Of a stretch of 21,378 nt of DNA, positions 10,636 to 17,756 are shown one piece after another. The DNA is from an uncultured Eubacteriales bacterium (GTDB lineage Bacteria; Bacillota_A; Clostridia; Christensenellales; Aristaeellaceae). The stretch covers positions 1 through 21,378 of the forward strand of contig CACYNZ010000015.1 of the NCBI GenBank assembly GCA_902775835.1, written 5' to 3'. Position 1 is the stretch's first letter. Every line of letters begins with the position of its first letter. The position numbers were made by a program, and so were the translations under genes. Below the pieces are notes generated by a model. That model saw only the letters and a program-made list of their open reading frames with translations. It searched no databases and was not told the origin of the DNA.

Positions 10636-11925
10636 ATGAACTGGATAATGGATGCCACCGCCCCGGTTTACCAGCTGCTTGTCAGCAAAGGCCGGGACAA
10701 ACTGGCCGATATGTACCGCCAGTGCTTCCGGAGCACCTGGGATACCACCCTGCAGCGGTCCGACGGCTCCGTTTTTCTGATCACCGGTGACATCCCGGCC
10801 ATGTGGCTGCGGGATTCCTCCGCCCAGGTCTACCATTACCTGCCCGCCGCCCGGAATTTCCCGGAAGTCAGGGAAACCATCCTCGGGCTCATGCGGCGGC
10901 AGTTCCAGTACATCATTCTGGATCCCTACGCCAACGCGTTCAACCGGGAAGCCAGCGGCCGGCACGGGTATGCAGACCGGACCAGCTGGACACCGGAGCA
11001 GGAGCCCTGGATCTGGGAGCAGAAGTATGAGATCGACTCCCTCTGCTATCCCATCCGCCTGACCCATGCCTTCTGGAAGCAGACAGGGGATGTCTCCTGG
11101 TGCACAGACCAGTTCCGGAAAGCCGTCGACACCATCCTGCATGTATGGGAAACCGAACAGCATCACGCGGAAACATCGCCCTACTATTTTGAGCGGGGCA
11201 ACTGTCCACCCTCCGACACCCTGGAAAACGGCGGCAGAGGCACGCCCGTAGCCTATACCGGCATGATCTGGAGCGGCTTCCGTCCCAGTGATGATGCCTG
11301 CCGGTACGGCTACCTGGTGCCCTCCAATCTGTTTGCTGCCACATCGCTTGAGCAGATCATGGAGATTGCGCAGACCGTCATGCATAACATTTCTCTGTGC
11401 GAGCGCGCCGGCACTCTGCTCGCCAAGGTCCGGGAGGGCATCCGCAAGTACGCCGTCGTCCGTCACCCCGTCTTCGGCGACGTCTATGCCTATGAGACGG
11501 ACGGTCTGGGCAATCATCTTTTCATGGATGACGCCAATGTGCCCAGCCTGCTCAGCCTCCCGTACCTCGGCTGCGTACCTGCGGATGATCCGGTTTATCA
11601 AAACACGCGCCGCATGGTGCTGAGCCAGTCAAACCCGTATTACTATGAAGGCACCTGCGCCAGGGGCATCGGCAGCCCGCACACGCCCGAGGACTATATC
11701 TGGCCCATTTCCCTGTGCGTTCAGGGACTGACCTCGGACAGCGCGGAGGAAATCACTGCCCTTGCTGACATGCTGGAACACATGGATGCCGGCACAATGC
11801 TCATGCACGAGGGCGTTCACAAGGATGATCCGATGCAGTTCACGCGTCCCTGGTTTGCCTGGGCCAATTCCATATTCAGCGAGTTTGTGGAAAAGGCCGC
11901 CCCGCTGCTTCCGGACAGGGCATGA
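10636..11925 (+). CDS. Glycoside hydrolase family 125 exo-alpha-mannosidase
   Basis: The product has 429 residues and closely follows the metal-independent GH125 family, whose studied members remove terminal alpha-1,6-linked mannose by inversion. Signatures in order are ITGDIPAMWLRDSSAQ (49-64), YFERGNCPPSDTL (184-196), TGMIWSGFRPSDDAC (208-222), FMDDANVPSLLSLPYLG (296-312), EGTCARGIGSPHTP (338-351) and MLMHEGVHKDDP (388-399). Asp220 and Glu392 fall where the Clostridium perfringens enzyme has its catalytic Asp220 and Glu393. There is no signal peptide, so it acts on imported oligosaccharide. The start is the second possible ATG, because AAGGAGG lies 9 bases before it; an ATG at 10609 lacks such a site. 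It is co-directional with the unknown glycosidase and ends at a strong terminator. Confidence 0.95.
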   Translation: MNWIMDATAPVYQLLVSKGRDKLADMYRQCFRSTWDTTLQRSDGSVFLITGDIPAMWLRDSSAQVYHYLPAARNFPEVRETILGLMRRQFQYIILDPYANAFNREASGRHGYADRTSWTPEQEPWIWEQKYEIDSLCYPIRLTHAFWKQTGDVSWCTDQFRKAVDTILHVWETEQHHAETSPYYFERGNCPPSDTLENGGRGTPVAYTGMIWSGFRPSDDACRYGYLVPSNLFAATSLEQIMEIAQTVMHNISLCERAGTLLAKVREGIRKYAVVRHPVFGDVYAYETDGLGNHLFMDDANVPSLLSLPYLGCVPADDPVYQNTRRMVLSQSNPYYYEGTCARGIGSPHTPEDYIWPISLCVQGLTSDSAEEITALADMLEHMDAGTMLMHEGVHKDDPMQFTRPWFAWANSIFSEFVEKAAPLLPDRA

Positions 11926-11943
11926 ATATCTGCGCCATAAAGC

Positions 11944-11971
11944 AAAAATGCAGCTCACCGCTGCATTTTTT
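11944..11971. terminator. Bidirectional terminator between GH125 and the acetyltransferase gene
   Basis: AAAAATGCAGC (11944-11954) and GCTGCATTTTTT (11960-11971) form an A-stem-T hairpin with a 5-base loop. It can end transcription from the GH125 gene (+) and from the acetyltransferase gene (-), whose stop codons flank it. Confidence 0.9.
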
Positions 11972-11983
11972 CATGTTCCGCCG

Positions 11984-13030
11984 TCACAGGAACATTTCCA
12001 TGTACCGGCGGTATGTGGCAAACCCTGCTGCCTCATAGAAGGCCAGCGCGTCCCGGTTGAATTCCCACATGTTCAGCTCCAGACGATGGAAACCCCTTTC
12101 CCGGGCAAACTCCCGGATAAAGACGATCATGGCCGTGGCCGCGCCCTGTCTTCTGCAGGCTTCATCCACGCAGAACTCGTCAATATCCAGAAAGTCCCTT
12201 TCCAGCATGAAAGGCGTTTCCGGCTTGCTGAAATGATGCAGCACCGCGAACCCGCAGACCTGTCCGTCCATTTCCGCAACCACGATCTCCTGCTCCGGAT
12301 CGTTCCAGATCACATGGATATATTCCGCCACTTCCGGCGGAAACTCCGGCTTGAACACATCCGGCTTTCCGGCCGCATGCAGACTGAACACCTGCCCGCG
12401 CAGTTCATTGATCCTTTCCAGTTCACTTTCCCTGGCCAGACGGGCTGTGACCGGCTTTTTTTCCTTTCTCCGCACGCTCCCGTTCCAGTCTTCCCGCAGG
12501 ATCGCGTACCAGGCCATATCGGCAATGCCCTGATTGTTTCTCCCCGCCTGCCGGAAAATCCCTTCAAAGGTCATGCCGGCCTTTTTCATCACCCGGCCGG
12601 AATTGGGATTGCGCACATCATGGCAGGCGCAGACCCGATTCATCTCAGCCGTCTCGAACAGGTACGCCACCACTGCACGCAGCGCTTCCGGCATAATGCC
12701 CTGACCCCAGTATGCCCGGCTCAGGCAGTATCCGATCTCGGCCTCGCCGGTCGACTCATGCACCCGTACCCCGGAAATGCTGCCGATTGCCCGGCCGTCT
12801 GCCTTCCACTGCATGGCCCAGTTGAAATACGCTCCGTCCTCATACCGGGCCGACCAGTCCTCAAGAAGTGTCCGCGTGACCTCAACGCCCGCGTGCACCG
12901 GCCAGGTAAGAAACCTGGTCACTTCCGGATCAGACGCCCAGTTGATGTACATGTCCTCCGCATCCTCCGGGGTAAACGGGCGCAGAATCAGCCTGGCCGT
13001 CTCAATCACCTGTGTTCCTGTTCTCTTCAC
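11984..13030 (-). CDS. Tandem GNAT acetyltransferase (RimJ/L-type plus second GNAT domain)
   Basis: The product has 348 residues and contains two complete acetyltransferase domains. Residues 1-180 are of the RimJ/RimL type: ETARLILRPFTPEDA at the start, acetyl-CoA loop YWGQGIMPEAL (107-117), then NPNSGRVMKKAGM. Residues about 193-348 are a different GNAT: TARLARESELERINELR, GKPDVFKPEF, acetyl-CoA loop CRRQGAATAMI (292-302), NRDALAFYEAAGF. A basic linker, VRRKEKKP (186-193), joins them. Both loops look intact. The start is GTG (13030-13028) with only a weak AGGTGA upstream, 7 bases after the methyltransferase stop, so translation is probably coupled. The acceptor (protein N-terminus, antibiotic or metabolite) cannot be told from sequence. 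Confidence 0.85.
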   Translation of the reverse strand: MKRTGTQVIETARLILRPFTPEDAEDMYINWASDPEVTRFLTWPVHAGVEVTRTLLEDWSARYEDGAYFNWAMQWKADGRAIGSISGVRVHESTGEAEIGYCLSRAYWGQGIMPEALRAVVAYLFETAEMNRVCACHDVRNPNSGRVMKKAGMTFEGIFRQAGRNNQGIADMAWYAILREDWNGSVRRKEKKPVTARLARESELERINELRGQVFSLHAAGKPDVFKPEFPPEVAEYIHVIWNDPEQEIVVAEMDGQVCGFAVLHHFSKPETPFMLERDFLDIDEFCVDEACRRQGAATAMIVFIREFARERGFHRLELNMWEFNRDALAFYEAAGFATYRRYMEMFL

Positions 13031-13036
13031 AGCGCA

Positions 13037-13867
13037 TCACCTGTCCTTTCTTCTCAGAATCCAGATCAGATTGCCATTGTATTTTGATGCCGAGGAGGGA
13101 TCACTCAGATCCTCCCGGTCGCCATTGTATCCCCGGTAAATATCCATCACTTCATACCCGCACACTTCTGCCAGAAGAAAGATTTCCCAGCGGTATGTCT
13201 GCCGCATGCGCAGCGGCCGGATCCGCTCCGCGACGGGTTCCCCCTGCGCATTGCAGGTGACAAACTTCCAGTTCCCGTACATCTGCTGGGTATAGGGATC
13301 ATAAGAGATGGCGTTGTAGATGATTTCCCGGTTTCCCTCATGATTCACATACTCCAGCCGGTATGTGTAGTCGTCCGGTGTTGTCCGCATCTGCTGTGCC
13401 TGCACGGGCGGCCAGGGGTCAAAGGTATTGAACGTAAGCACACCGCCGGGCAGAAGCTGGCTGCGGATATTTTTCAGCGCCCGGATCTGCTGCTCCTGTG
13501 TCAGAAGATGCATGAATCCGCTTCGCGCAATGATGGCCAGGGAATACTTCCTGCCGAAGGAAAACTCTGTCATGTCCGCCGGCAGTATGTTCAGCTTCAG
13601 GCCCATGCGCTCCGCCTTGGCCTGCGCCACGCGGCACATCTCCTCCGACAAGTCTGTCCCGTCCGCCTGTATCCCGTGCGCCGCCAGATGCAGCAGAACC
13701 GCTCCGGTTCCGCACGCAATATCCACAATGCCGTCCCCGCCGTACTGCCGCGCCAGGTTCAGATAGAATTCCTGAAAGAGTTCCGTGCGCGCAGGCCCCT
13801 CACTGTACATCCTTTCCAGATAAAGGTCATAGTTTTCCGCCACATCCCTGTAATCATGCAGATCCAT
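13037..13867 (-). CDS. Class I SAM-dependent methyltransferase
   Basis: The product has 276 residues with a Rossmann methyltransferase fold. Motif I is IVDIACGTGAV (47-57), motif II contains GTDLSEEM (69-76), and post-I strands include ILPADMTEF. IIARSGFMHLLT follows (111-122), then a FNTFDPWPP strand. The C-terminal 100 residues form an extra beta-rich part typical of small-molecule methyltransferases of the UbiE/Methyltransf_25 kind. The ATG has AAGGAGG upstream at good spacing. It is the first gene of a two-gene unit with the double acetyltransferase and sits only about 40 bases behind a strong terminator hairpin. The substrate is unknown. Confidence 0.9.
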   Translation of the reverse strand: MDLHDYRDVAENYDLYLERMYSEGPARTELFQEFYLNLARQYGGDGIVDIACGTGAVLLHLAAHGIQADGTDLSEEMCRVAQAKAERMGLKLNILPADMTEFSFGRKYSLAIIARSGFMHLLTQEQQIRALKNIRSQLLPGGVLTFNTFDPWPPVQAQQMRTTPDDYTYRLEYVNHEGNREIIYNAISYDPYTQQMYGNWKFVTCNAQGEPVAERIRPLRMRQTYRWEIFLLAEVCGYEVMDIYRGYNGDREDLSDPSSASKYNGNLIWILRRKDR

Positions 13868-13909
13868 AGTTCCGCCTCCTTCTGCTTTTGCTCCTGATGT
13901 GATCCTTCT

Positions 13910-13945
13910 GAAAAAACAAAACCGCCTGTCCGCAATGGACAGGCG
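13910..13945 (-). terminator. Terminator or attenuator in front of the methyltransferase gene
   Basis: On the minus strand CGCCTGTCC (13945-13937) pairs perfectly with GGACAGGCG (13931-13923) over a 5-base loop, followed by G-TTTT-G-TTTTTT. It lies 28 bases after the stop of the 61-aa ORF and about 40 bases before the methyltransferase ATG. I find no promoter between hairpin and gene, so conditional read-through is possible. Confidence 0.85.
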
Positions 13946-13973
13946 ATCATCTCAATCCGAACCGGACCGGGGA

Positions 13974-14159
13974 TTACGCTTCCATCTGCTGCGGATTTAT
14001 GTATACGAAAAAAGAACCGGTATACTCGACGGTATATTCGGTCATCGCAGTGCGCATCTGTTCCACGACATATCCCAGCATGAAAGCGTCCCCCTTCCCA
14101 ATGATATGCCGAGACTTTACTACAGAGCCGGTTTCCATGTCAAGTGCTTTTTTACGCAT
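13974..14159 (-). CDS. Hypothetical 61-aa protein
   Basis: I do not recognise this small protein. The ATG (14159-14157) is preceded by GAGGAAAAC, a usable ribosome binding site. The product starts MRKKALDMETGSVV, then has GKGDAFMLGYVVEQM and a strand-like TEYTVEYTGSFFVYI, ending PQQMEA. The mix of charged and beta-type residues looks like a real small folded protein with no membrane segment. A terminator hairpin follows its stop by 28 bases, which supports a real transcript. It could be an independent gene, or it could be the leader ORF of an attenuated methyltransferase operon. The same frame is open further upstream, but that part looks like random sequence and has no ribosome binding site. 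Confidence 0.55.
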   Translation of the reverse strand: MRKKALDMETGSVVKSRHIIGKGDAFMLGYVVEQMRTAMTEYTVEYTGSFFVYINPQQMEA

Positions 14160-14494
14160 GTTTTCCTCATGTGGTGCGCTCTGCACCGGAAGCCCCGCTG
14201 AACGCTTTTTCTCCGGTCCATAGAGGAATGCGCCGCCTGTCCGTCGAATGGTTTCCTGTGCGGCAGACCGCTGCTTCCCGGTCTGGAAAGCGGGACTGCA
14301 CGGATATCCCATGTTCTGCGTTTCATACAACCGGATACGCACACATGCAGACTTTTCCTCCGGGCATGTCCTTCTGTGAAAGCGCCTGGCTGTTTTCCAT
14401 GTCCTGCAGGCACAGGTCTTCGCCTGCGGCCTTTCCGGTTTTCCCATCCATCCCCGTGCGCGCGTTCCGTGCGGCACCGAAAGGAGAACAGAGA
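14160..14494. other. Gap between the small minus ORF and sdaAB
   Basis: No credible gene on either strand in 335 bases. It must hold the promoters for the minus-strand small ORF and for sdaAB, but I see no convincing -35/-10 pair for either. At 14233-14243 it contains an 11-base copy of the terminator arm found at 13922-13932. A TGAAAGCG half-site at 14377-14384 loosely resembles a catabolite-response element. Confidence 0.5.
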
Positions 14495-15163
14495 TTGAAC
14501 GTCTTTGATATCATCGGACCTGTGATGATCGGTCCTTCCAGCTCACACACCGCCGGCGCGGTGCGCCTGGGCCGGGTGGCAAACAAGCTGATCGACAGCC
14601 GTCCGCTGAAAAATGTGGAGATCACCCTGTCCGGTTCCTTTGCTCAGACATACAAAGGCCACGGAACCGACCGCGCGCTGCTGGCCGGCATTATGGGATA
14701 CCACAGCTATTCGCCCGAAATCCGGGATGCGCTGAACATTGCCAGAAACTGCGGCCTGCAGTTTTCCTTTGTCCTTGAGGACATCAAGGGCGCCCATCCC
14801 AACACCGCCCGCATCCATTATTTCCTGCTCGACGGCGGGGAAGGCATGGTGGAAGGCGCCAGCGTGGGCGGCGGGAACATCATGGTCAATCAGATCGACG
14901 GCATGCAGGTCCATTTCACCGGCGAAAACAACACCATCCTGGTCATGCATCAGGACAAGCCCGGCGTCATCGCCGCCGTGACCCAGCTCATGCATTTCGA
15001 ATACGCGGACCTGAATATCGCCAGCTTTCATCTTTCCCGGGAAAACAAGGGCGGCAACGCCATCATGACCATTGAGATTGACGGACAGCCTCCGGAAGGC
15101 CTGGTGCCTGCGCTCCGGAACATCCAGAATGTCTCCAACGCCATTCTGATCCGAAGAATCTGA
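14495..15163 (+). CDS. sdaAB: L-serine dehydratase, iron-sulfur-dependent, beta subunit
   Basis: The product has 222 residues and is the beta partner of the two-part serine dehydratase, which converts L-serine to pyruvate and ammonia with a [4Fe-4S] cluster. The N-terminal domain opens with NVFDIIGPVMIGPSSSHTAGA, the family signature (substrate-pocket Ser/His at 15-18), and continues through GHGTDRALLAG (55-65). Residues 147-222 form an ACT domain (TILVMHQDKPGVIAAVT, then LNIASFHLSR). The start is TTG (14495-14497), chosen because AAGGAGA lies just upstream and the signature begins at once. Upstream ATGs in frame would add about 117 residues of random-looking sequence. sdaAA follows after 14 bases, so the two form an operon. 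Confidence 0.95.
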   Translation: MNVFDIIGPVMIGPSSSHTAGAVRLGRVANKLIDSRPLKNVEITLSGSFAQTYKGHGTDRALLAGIMGYHSYSPEIRDALNIARNCGLQFSFVLEDIKGAHPNTARIHYFLLDGGEGMVEGASVGGGNIMVNQIDGMQVHFTGENNTILVMHQDKPGVIAAVTQLMHFEYADLNIASFHLSRENKGGNAIMTIEIDGQPPEGLVPALRNIQNVSNAILIRRI

Positions 15164-15177
15164 CGGAGGGAAAACGC

Positions 15178-16059
15178 ATGCTCAATTATGAAACCATCAG
15201 CCAGCTGGTGACAGAGGCGGAAAAGAAGGGCATCCGCATCAGTGATCTGGTGCTTGCCGATCAGGCGGAAGCCATGGAAACCACAGCCCTGGAACTGCGC
15301 GAAAAAATGGAGCTCCAGTTCGTGGTCATGACCGAATCCGTAAAAAGCGGGCTGGAAAAGAATCAGAAATCCACCTCCGGTCTGACCGGCGGTGAAGGAT
15401 ACGCCATGAAAAGCTATGTGGACGGGCAGGGCGGACTCTGCGGTCCCCTGATGGGCCGGGCCATTGCCCGGGCCCTGGCCGTAGCCGGATGCAACGCTTC
15501 CATGGGCCGGATCGTGGCCGCGCCAACCGCCGGCAGCTGCGGCATTCTGCCCGGCTGTCTCGTCTCCCTGGTGGAAGACCGGGGATTCCGGGAAGAGGAC
15601 GTGATCATGTCCATGTTCACGGCAGGCGCCTTCGGCATGGTGATCGCCAACCGCGCAAGCATTGCCGGGGCCCAGGGCGGCTGCCAGGCGGAATGCGGCA
15701 GTGCCGCCGCCATGGCCGCCGCTGCGCTGGTGGAGATCATGGGCGGTTCACCCGCCCAGTGCGCCCACGCCTGTGCCATGGCCATTGCCAGCCAGCTGGG
15801 CCTGGTGTGCGACCCGGTGGCCGGTCTGGTGGAAATCCCCTGCATCAAGAGAAACGCTTCCGGTCTGGTGATCGCCTTTTCCAGTGCGGACATGGCGCTG
15901 GCCGGCATCGAATCCCGGATTCCCGCGGATGAATGCCTGGACGCCATGCGCAATATCGGCGATGCCATGTCTGACACACTCAAGGAAACCGCAAAAGGCG
16001 GGCTCGCCGCCACACCCACCGGCATCCGGCTGCAGAAGCAGATCTTCGGCAGTCCGTGA
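15178..16059 (+). CDS. sdaAA: L-serine dehydratase, iron-sulfur-dependent, alpha subunit
   Basis: The product has 293 residues, the usual length. It is the catalytic, cluster-binding half of the enzyme. Signatures are KSTSGLTGGEGYAMKSY (64-80), VAAPTAGSCGILPG (113-126), GAQGGCQAECGSAAAMAAA (164-182) and CDPVAGLVEIPCIKRNA (211-227). Cys169, Cys211 and Cys222 keep the 42- and 11-residue spacing of the three cluster cysteines of the fused Legionella enzyme (343, 385, 396), so the cluster site looks intact. The ATG follows GGAGGG at good spacing. It is co-transcribed with sdaAB and closed by a strong terminator 26 bases after the stop. Such enzymes are oxygen-sensitive, which fits the hydrogenase at the other end of the window. 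Confidence 0.96.
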   Translation: MLNYETISQLVTEAEKKGIRISDLVLADQAEAMETTALELREKMELQFVVMTESVKSGLEKNQKSTSGLTGGEGYAMKSYVDGQGGLCGPLMGRAIARALAVAGCNASMGRIVAAPTAGSCGILPGCLVSLVEDRGFREEDVIMSMFTAGAFGMVIANRASIAGAQGGCQAECGSAAAMAAAALVEIMGGSPAQCAHACAMAIASQLGLVCDPVAGLVEIPCIKRNASGLVIAFSSADMALAGIESRIPADECLDAMRNIGDAMSDTLKETAKGGLAATPTGIRLQKQIFGSP

Positions 16060-16085
16060 GCCCCGAAAAAAACAGATATGTCCAT

Positions 16086-16122
16086 CGGCCCTGTTCTGAT
16101 CATCGGAACAGGGCCGTTTTTT
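16086..16122 (+). terminator. Terminator of the sdaAB-sdaAA operon
   Basis: CGGCCCTGTTC (16086-16096) pairs perfectly with GAACAGGGCCG (16106-16116) over a 9-base loop and is followed by six T. Confidence 0.95.
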
Positions 16123-16147
16123 CTGTCCCTGAAAGCCAGGCCGCACA

Positions 16148-16215
16148 TATATTTTTCTCCCGGGAATAAAAATATTAAAGTTTTTCAAGGTTCATTTAAT
16201 GTTCCCATGGATAAT
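16148..16215 (+). promoter_or_regulatory. AT-rich promoter region of the VTC operon
   Basis: A markedly AT-rich island in otherwise GC-rich DNA, just after the sdaAA terminator. It holds several possible -10 boxes (TATTAA at 16173, TTTAAT at 16195, GATAAT near 16210), but I cannot pair any of them with a clear -35. Its position makes it the only sensible start for the four-gene unit that follows. Confidence 0.45.
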
Positions 16216-16288
16216 CATGAGCGTGCCATCTGTCCGGCACAAGTCCAGGGCCCGGATATAACAGTTCCCGGGCAAAGGAGGAAAGCAC

Positions 16289-16972
16289 TTGAACGATTCG
16301 ATCCAGTACCGGCATGAATGGAAGCATGAAATCCGGTATGCGGACCTTCTGGCGATCCGGCAGCGGCTGAGGGCAGTCGCGCACGCAGACCCGCACGCCA
16401 GGGATGGAAAATACCTGATCCGCAGCCTGTACTTTGACAATCTTCAGGACAAGGCGCTGCGGGAGAAAATTGACGGCGTGGATATGCGCGAGAAGTTCCG
16501 CATCCGGTACTACAACGGAGACCCTTCCCTGATCCACCTGGAGAAGAAAAGCAAGGTCAGCGGACTGGGCACCAAGTTCAGCGCACCCCTGACCGCCCAG
16601 GAAGCCCGGTCCATCGTCGACGGGGACTGGGCCTGGATGCTGGACTCCGGCAATTCCCTGATTCAGGAATTGTACTGCAAAATGCTCTATCAGGGATTGA
16701 GGCCCAGAACCATCGTGGACTATACGCGGGAGCCGTTCATCTATGCTCCCGGCAATGTCCGGGTGACCTTTGACTACAATATCCGGACCGGTCTGAGGTG
16801 CACGGATTTCCTGAACCCGGACTGCCTGACCATTCCGGCACCGGACGCTGGCATCATCCTGGAAGTGAAGTGGGACAATTTCCTGCCCTCCGTCATCCGG
16901 GATGCCGTGCAGACGCCCGGCCGCAGAGTAACCGCCTTTTCCAAGTACGCACAGTGCCGGATGTATGACTGA
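16289..16972 (+). CDS. VTC-domain (polyphosphate polymerase-like) protein
   Basis: The product has 227 residues forming a single VTC domain, the tunnel fold of the triphosphate tunnel (CYTH-like) superfamily that in yeast Vtc4 makes polyphosphate from ATP. Tunnel-facing charged residues are visible on successive strands: EWKHEIRY (10-17), IRSLYFDN (44-51), REKFRIRYYN (67-76), HLEKKSKV (83-90), VDYTREPF (143-150), VRVTFDYNIRTG (157-168), ILEVKW (190-195) and FSKYAQCRM (217-225). The start is TTG (16289-16291), 7 bases after a very strong AGGAGG; no better start exists. It has no membrane segment of its own, and the next gene encodes a membrane protein. Polymerase activity is assumed from yeast; bacterial members of this layout are poorly studied. 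Confidence 0.88.
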   Translation: MNDSIQYRHEWKHEIRYADLLAIRQRLRAVAHADPHARDGKYLIRSLYFDNLQDKALREKIDGVDMREKFRIRYYNGDPSLIHLEKKSKVSGLGTKFSAPLTAQEARSIVDGDWAWMLDSGNSLIQELYCKMLYQGLRPRTIVDYTREPFIYAPGNVRVTFDYNIRTGLRCTDFLNPDCLTIPAPDAGIILEVKWDNFLPSVIRDAVQTPGRRVTAFSKYAQCRMYD

Positions 16973-17010
16973 TCCATCCGCACGACTGTCAGACAGAGAG
17001 GAGCATGACC

Positions 17011-17676
17011 ATGACTTTCAGTGATATCTTCAAGTCCAATTTCCTTGCCAATGTAACCTCCGTAACCCCGCTGGACATGTTTCTGGCGCTGGCCCTGTCC
17101 TTCTGCATCGGGCTGTACATTTTCCTGATCTACAAAAAGACCTACGCCGGCGTCATGTATTCCTCCAGCTTCGGTGTCACCCTGATTGCCATGACCATGA
17201 TCTCCACCTTCGTCATCCTGGCCGTCACCAGCAACGTGGTTCTGTCCCTGGGCATGGTGGGCGCCCTGTCCATTGTCCGTTTCCGCACGGCCATCAAGGA
17301 GCCGCTGGATATCGCGTTCCTGTTCTGGGCCATCGCCGCCGGCATTGTGCTGGCCGCCGGCATGATCCCGCTGGCCGTGATCGGCAGCGTGATCATCGGC
17401 CTCATTCTTCTGCTCTTCGTCAACCGCAAAGGGCATGTCAATCCCTACATCGTGGTGCTGCAGTGCCAGGATCAGGCCAGTGAGAAAGCCGCATCCGACT
17501 TTCTGAAGGCACACTCCGCCCGCATGAACATCAAGAGCGTGCAGAAACATGCCATTGAGCTGAACTATGAAATCCGCCTGAAGGACGAGAACACGGATTT
17601 CATGAATGAACTGGCGGACCTGAACGGTGTGAGCAGTGCCGTGCTGGTCAGCTACAACGGGGACTATATGGGATAA
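17011..17676 (+). CDS. DUF4956 membrane protein
   Basis: The product has 221 residues. It is a DUF4956 protein, known mainly as the usual partner of VTC-domain genes. Hydrophobic segments lie at about 13-41, 48-86 and 97-138, giving roughly four to five passes. The conserved loop GMVGALSIVRFRTAIKEPLDIAF sits between them, and a soluble C-terminal domain of about 75 residues (from HVNPYIVVLQ) has an ACT/ferredoxin-like alternation of strands and helices. Of two in-frame ATGs at 17005 and 17011, the second has the correct 7-base distance from AGGAG. It follows the VTC gene by 38 bases. A membrane platform or channel for the VTC product is a natural guess but unproven. Confidence 0.88.
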   Translation: MTFSDIFKSNFLANVTSVTPLDMFLALALSFCIGLYIFLIYKKTYAGVMYSSSFGVTLIAMTMISTFVILAVTSNVVLSLGMVGALSIVRFRTAIKEPLDIAFLFWAIAAGIVLAAGMIPLAVIGSVIIGLILLLFVNRKGHVNPYIVVLQCQDQASEKAASDFLKAHSARMNIKSVQKHAIELNYEIRLKDENTDFMNELADLNGVSSAVLVSYNGDYMG

Positions 17677-17756
17677 AAGACAAAGCAACATCCGGCCCGG
17701 CCCCCCTCGGTGGGGCTTCGGACGTGCTGGAAATACACCGGAAGGAGGGAAAGACC

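Noticed and set aside
14377..14390. Catabolite-response-like element (TGAAAGCG half-site) upstream of sdaAB
   Set aside because: Only the left half fits; the right half misses three consensus positions, and no promoter is placed next to it.
14144..14494. 117-residue N-terminal extension of SdaAB from upstream ATGs
   Set aside because: The family signature begins at the TTG start with its own ribosome binding site; the extension is Cys/His/Pro-rich random-looking sequence and overlaps the small minus-strand ORF.
17690..17725. GC-rich hairpin (CCCC...GGGG) between the DUF4956 and beta-helix genes
   Set aside because: The stem is short and no T-run follows, so it is not a terminator; the genes stay linked.
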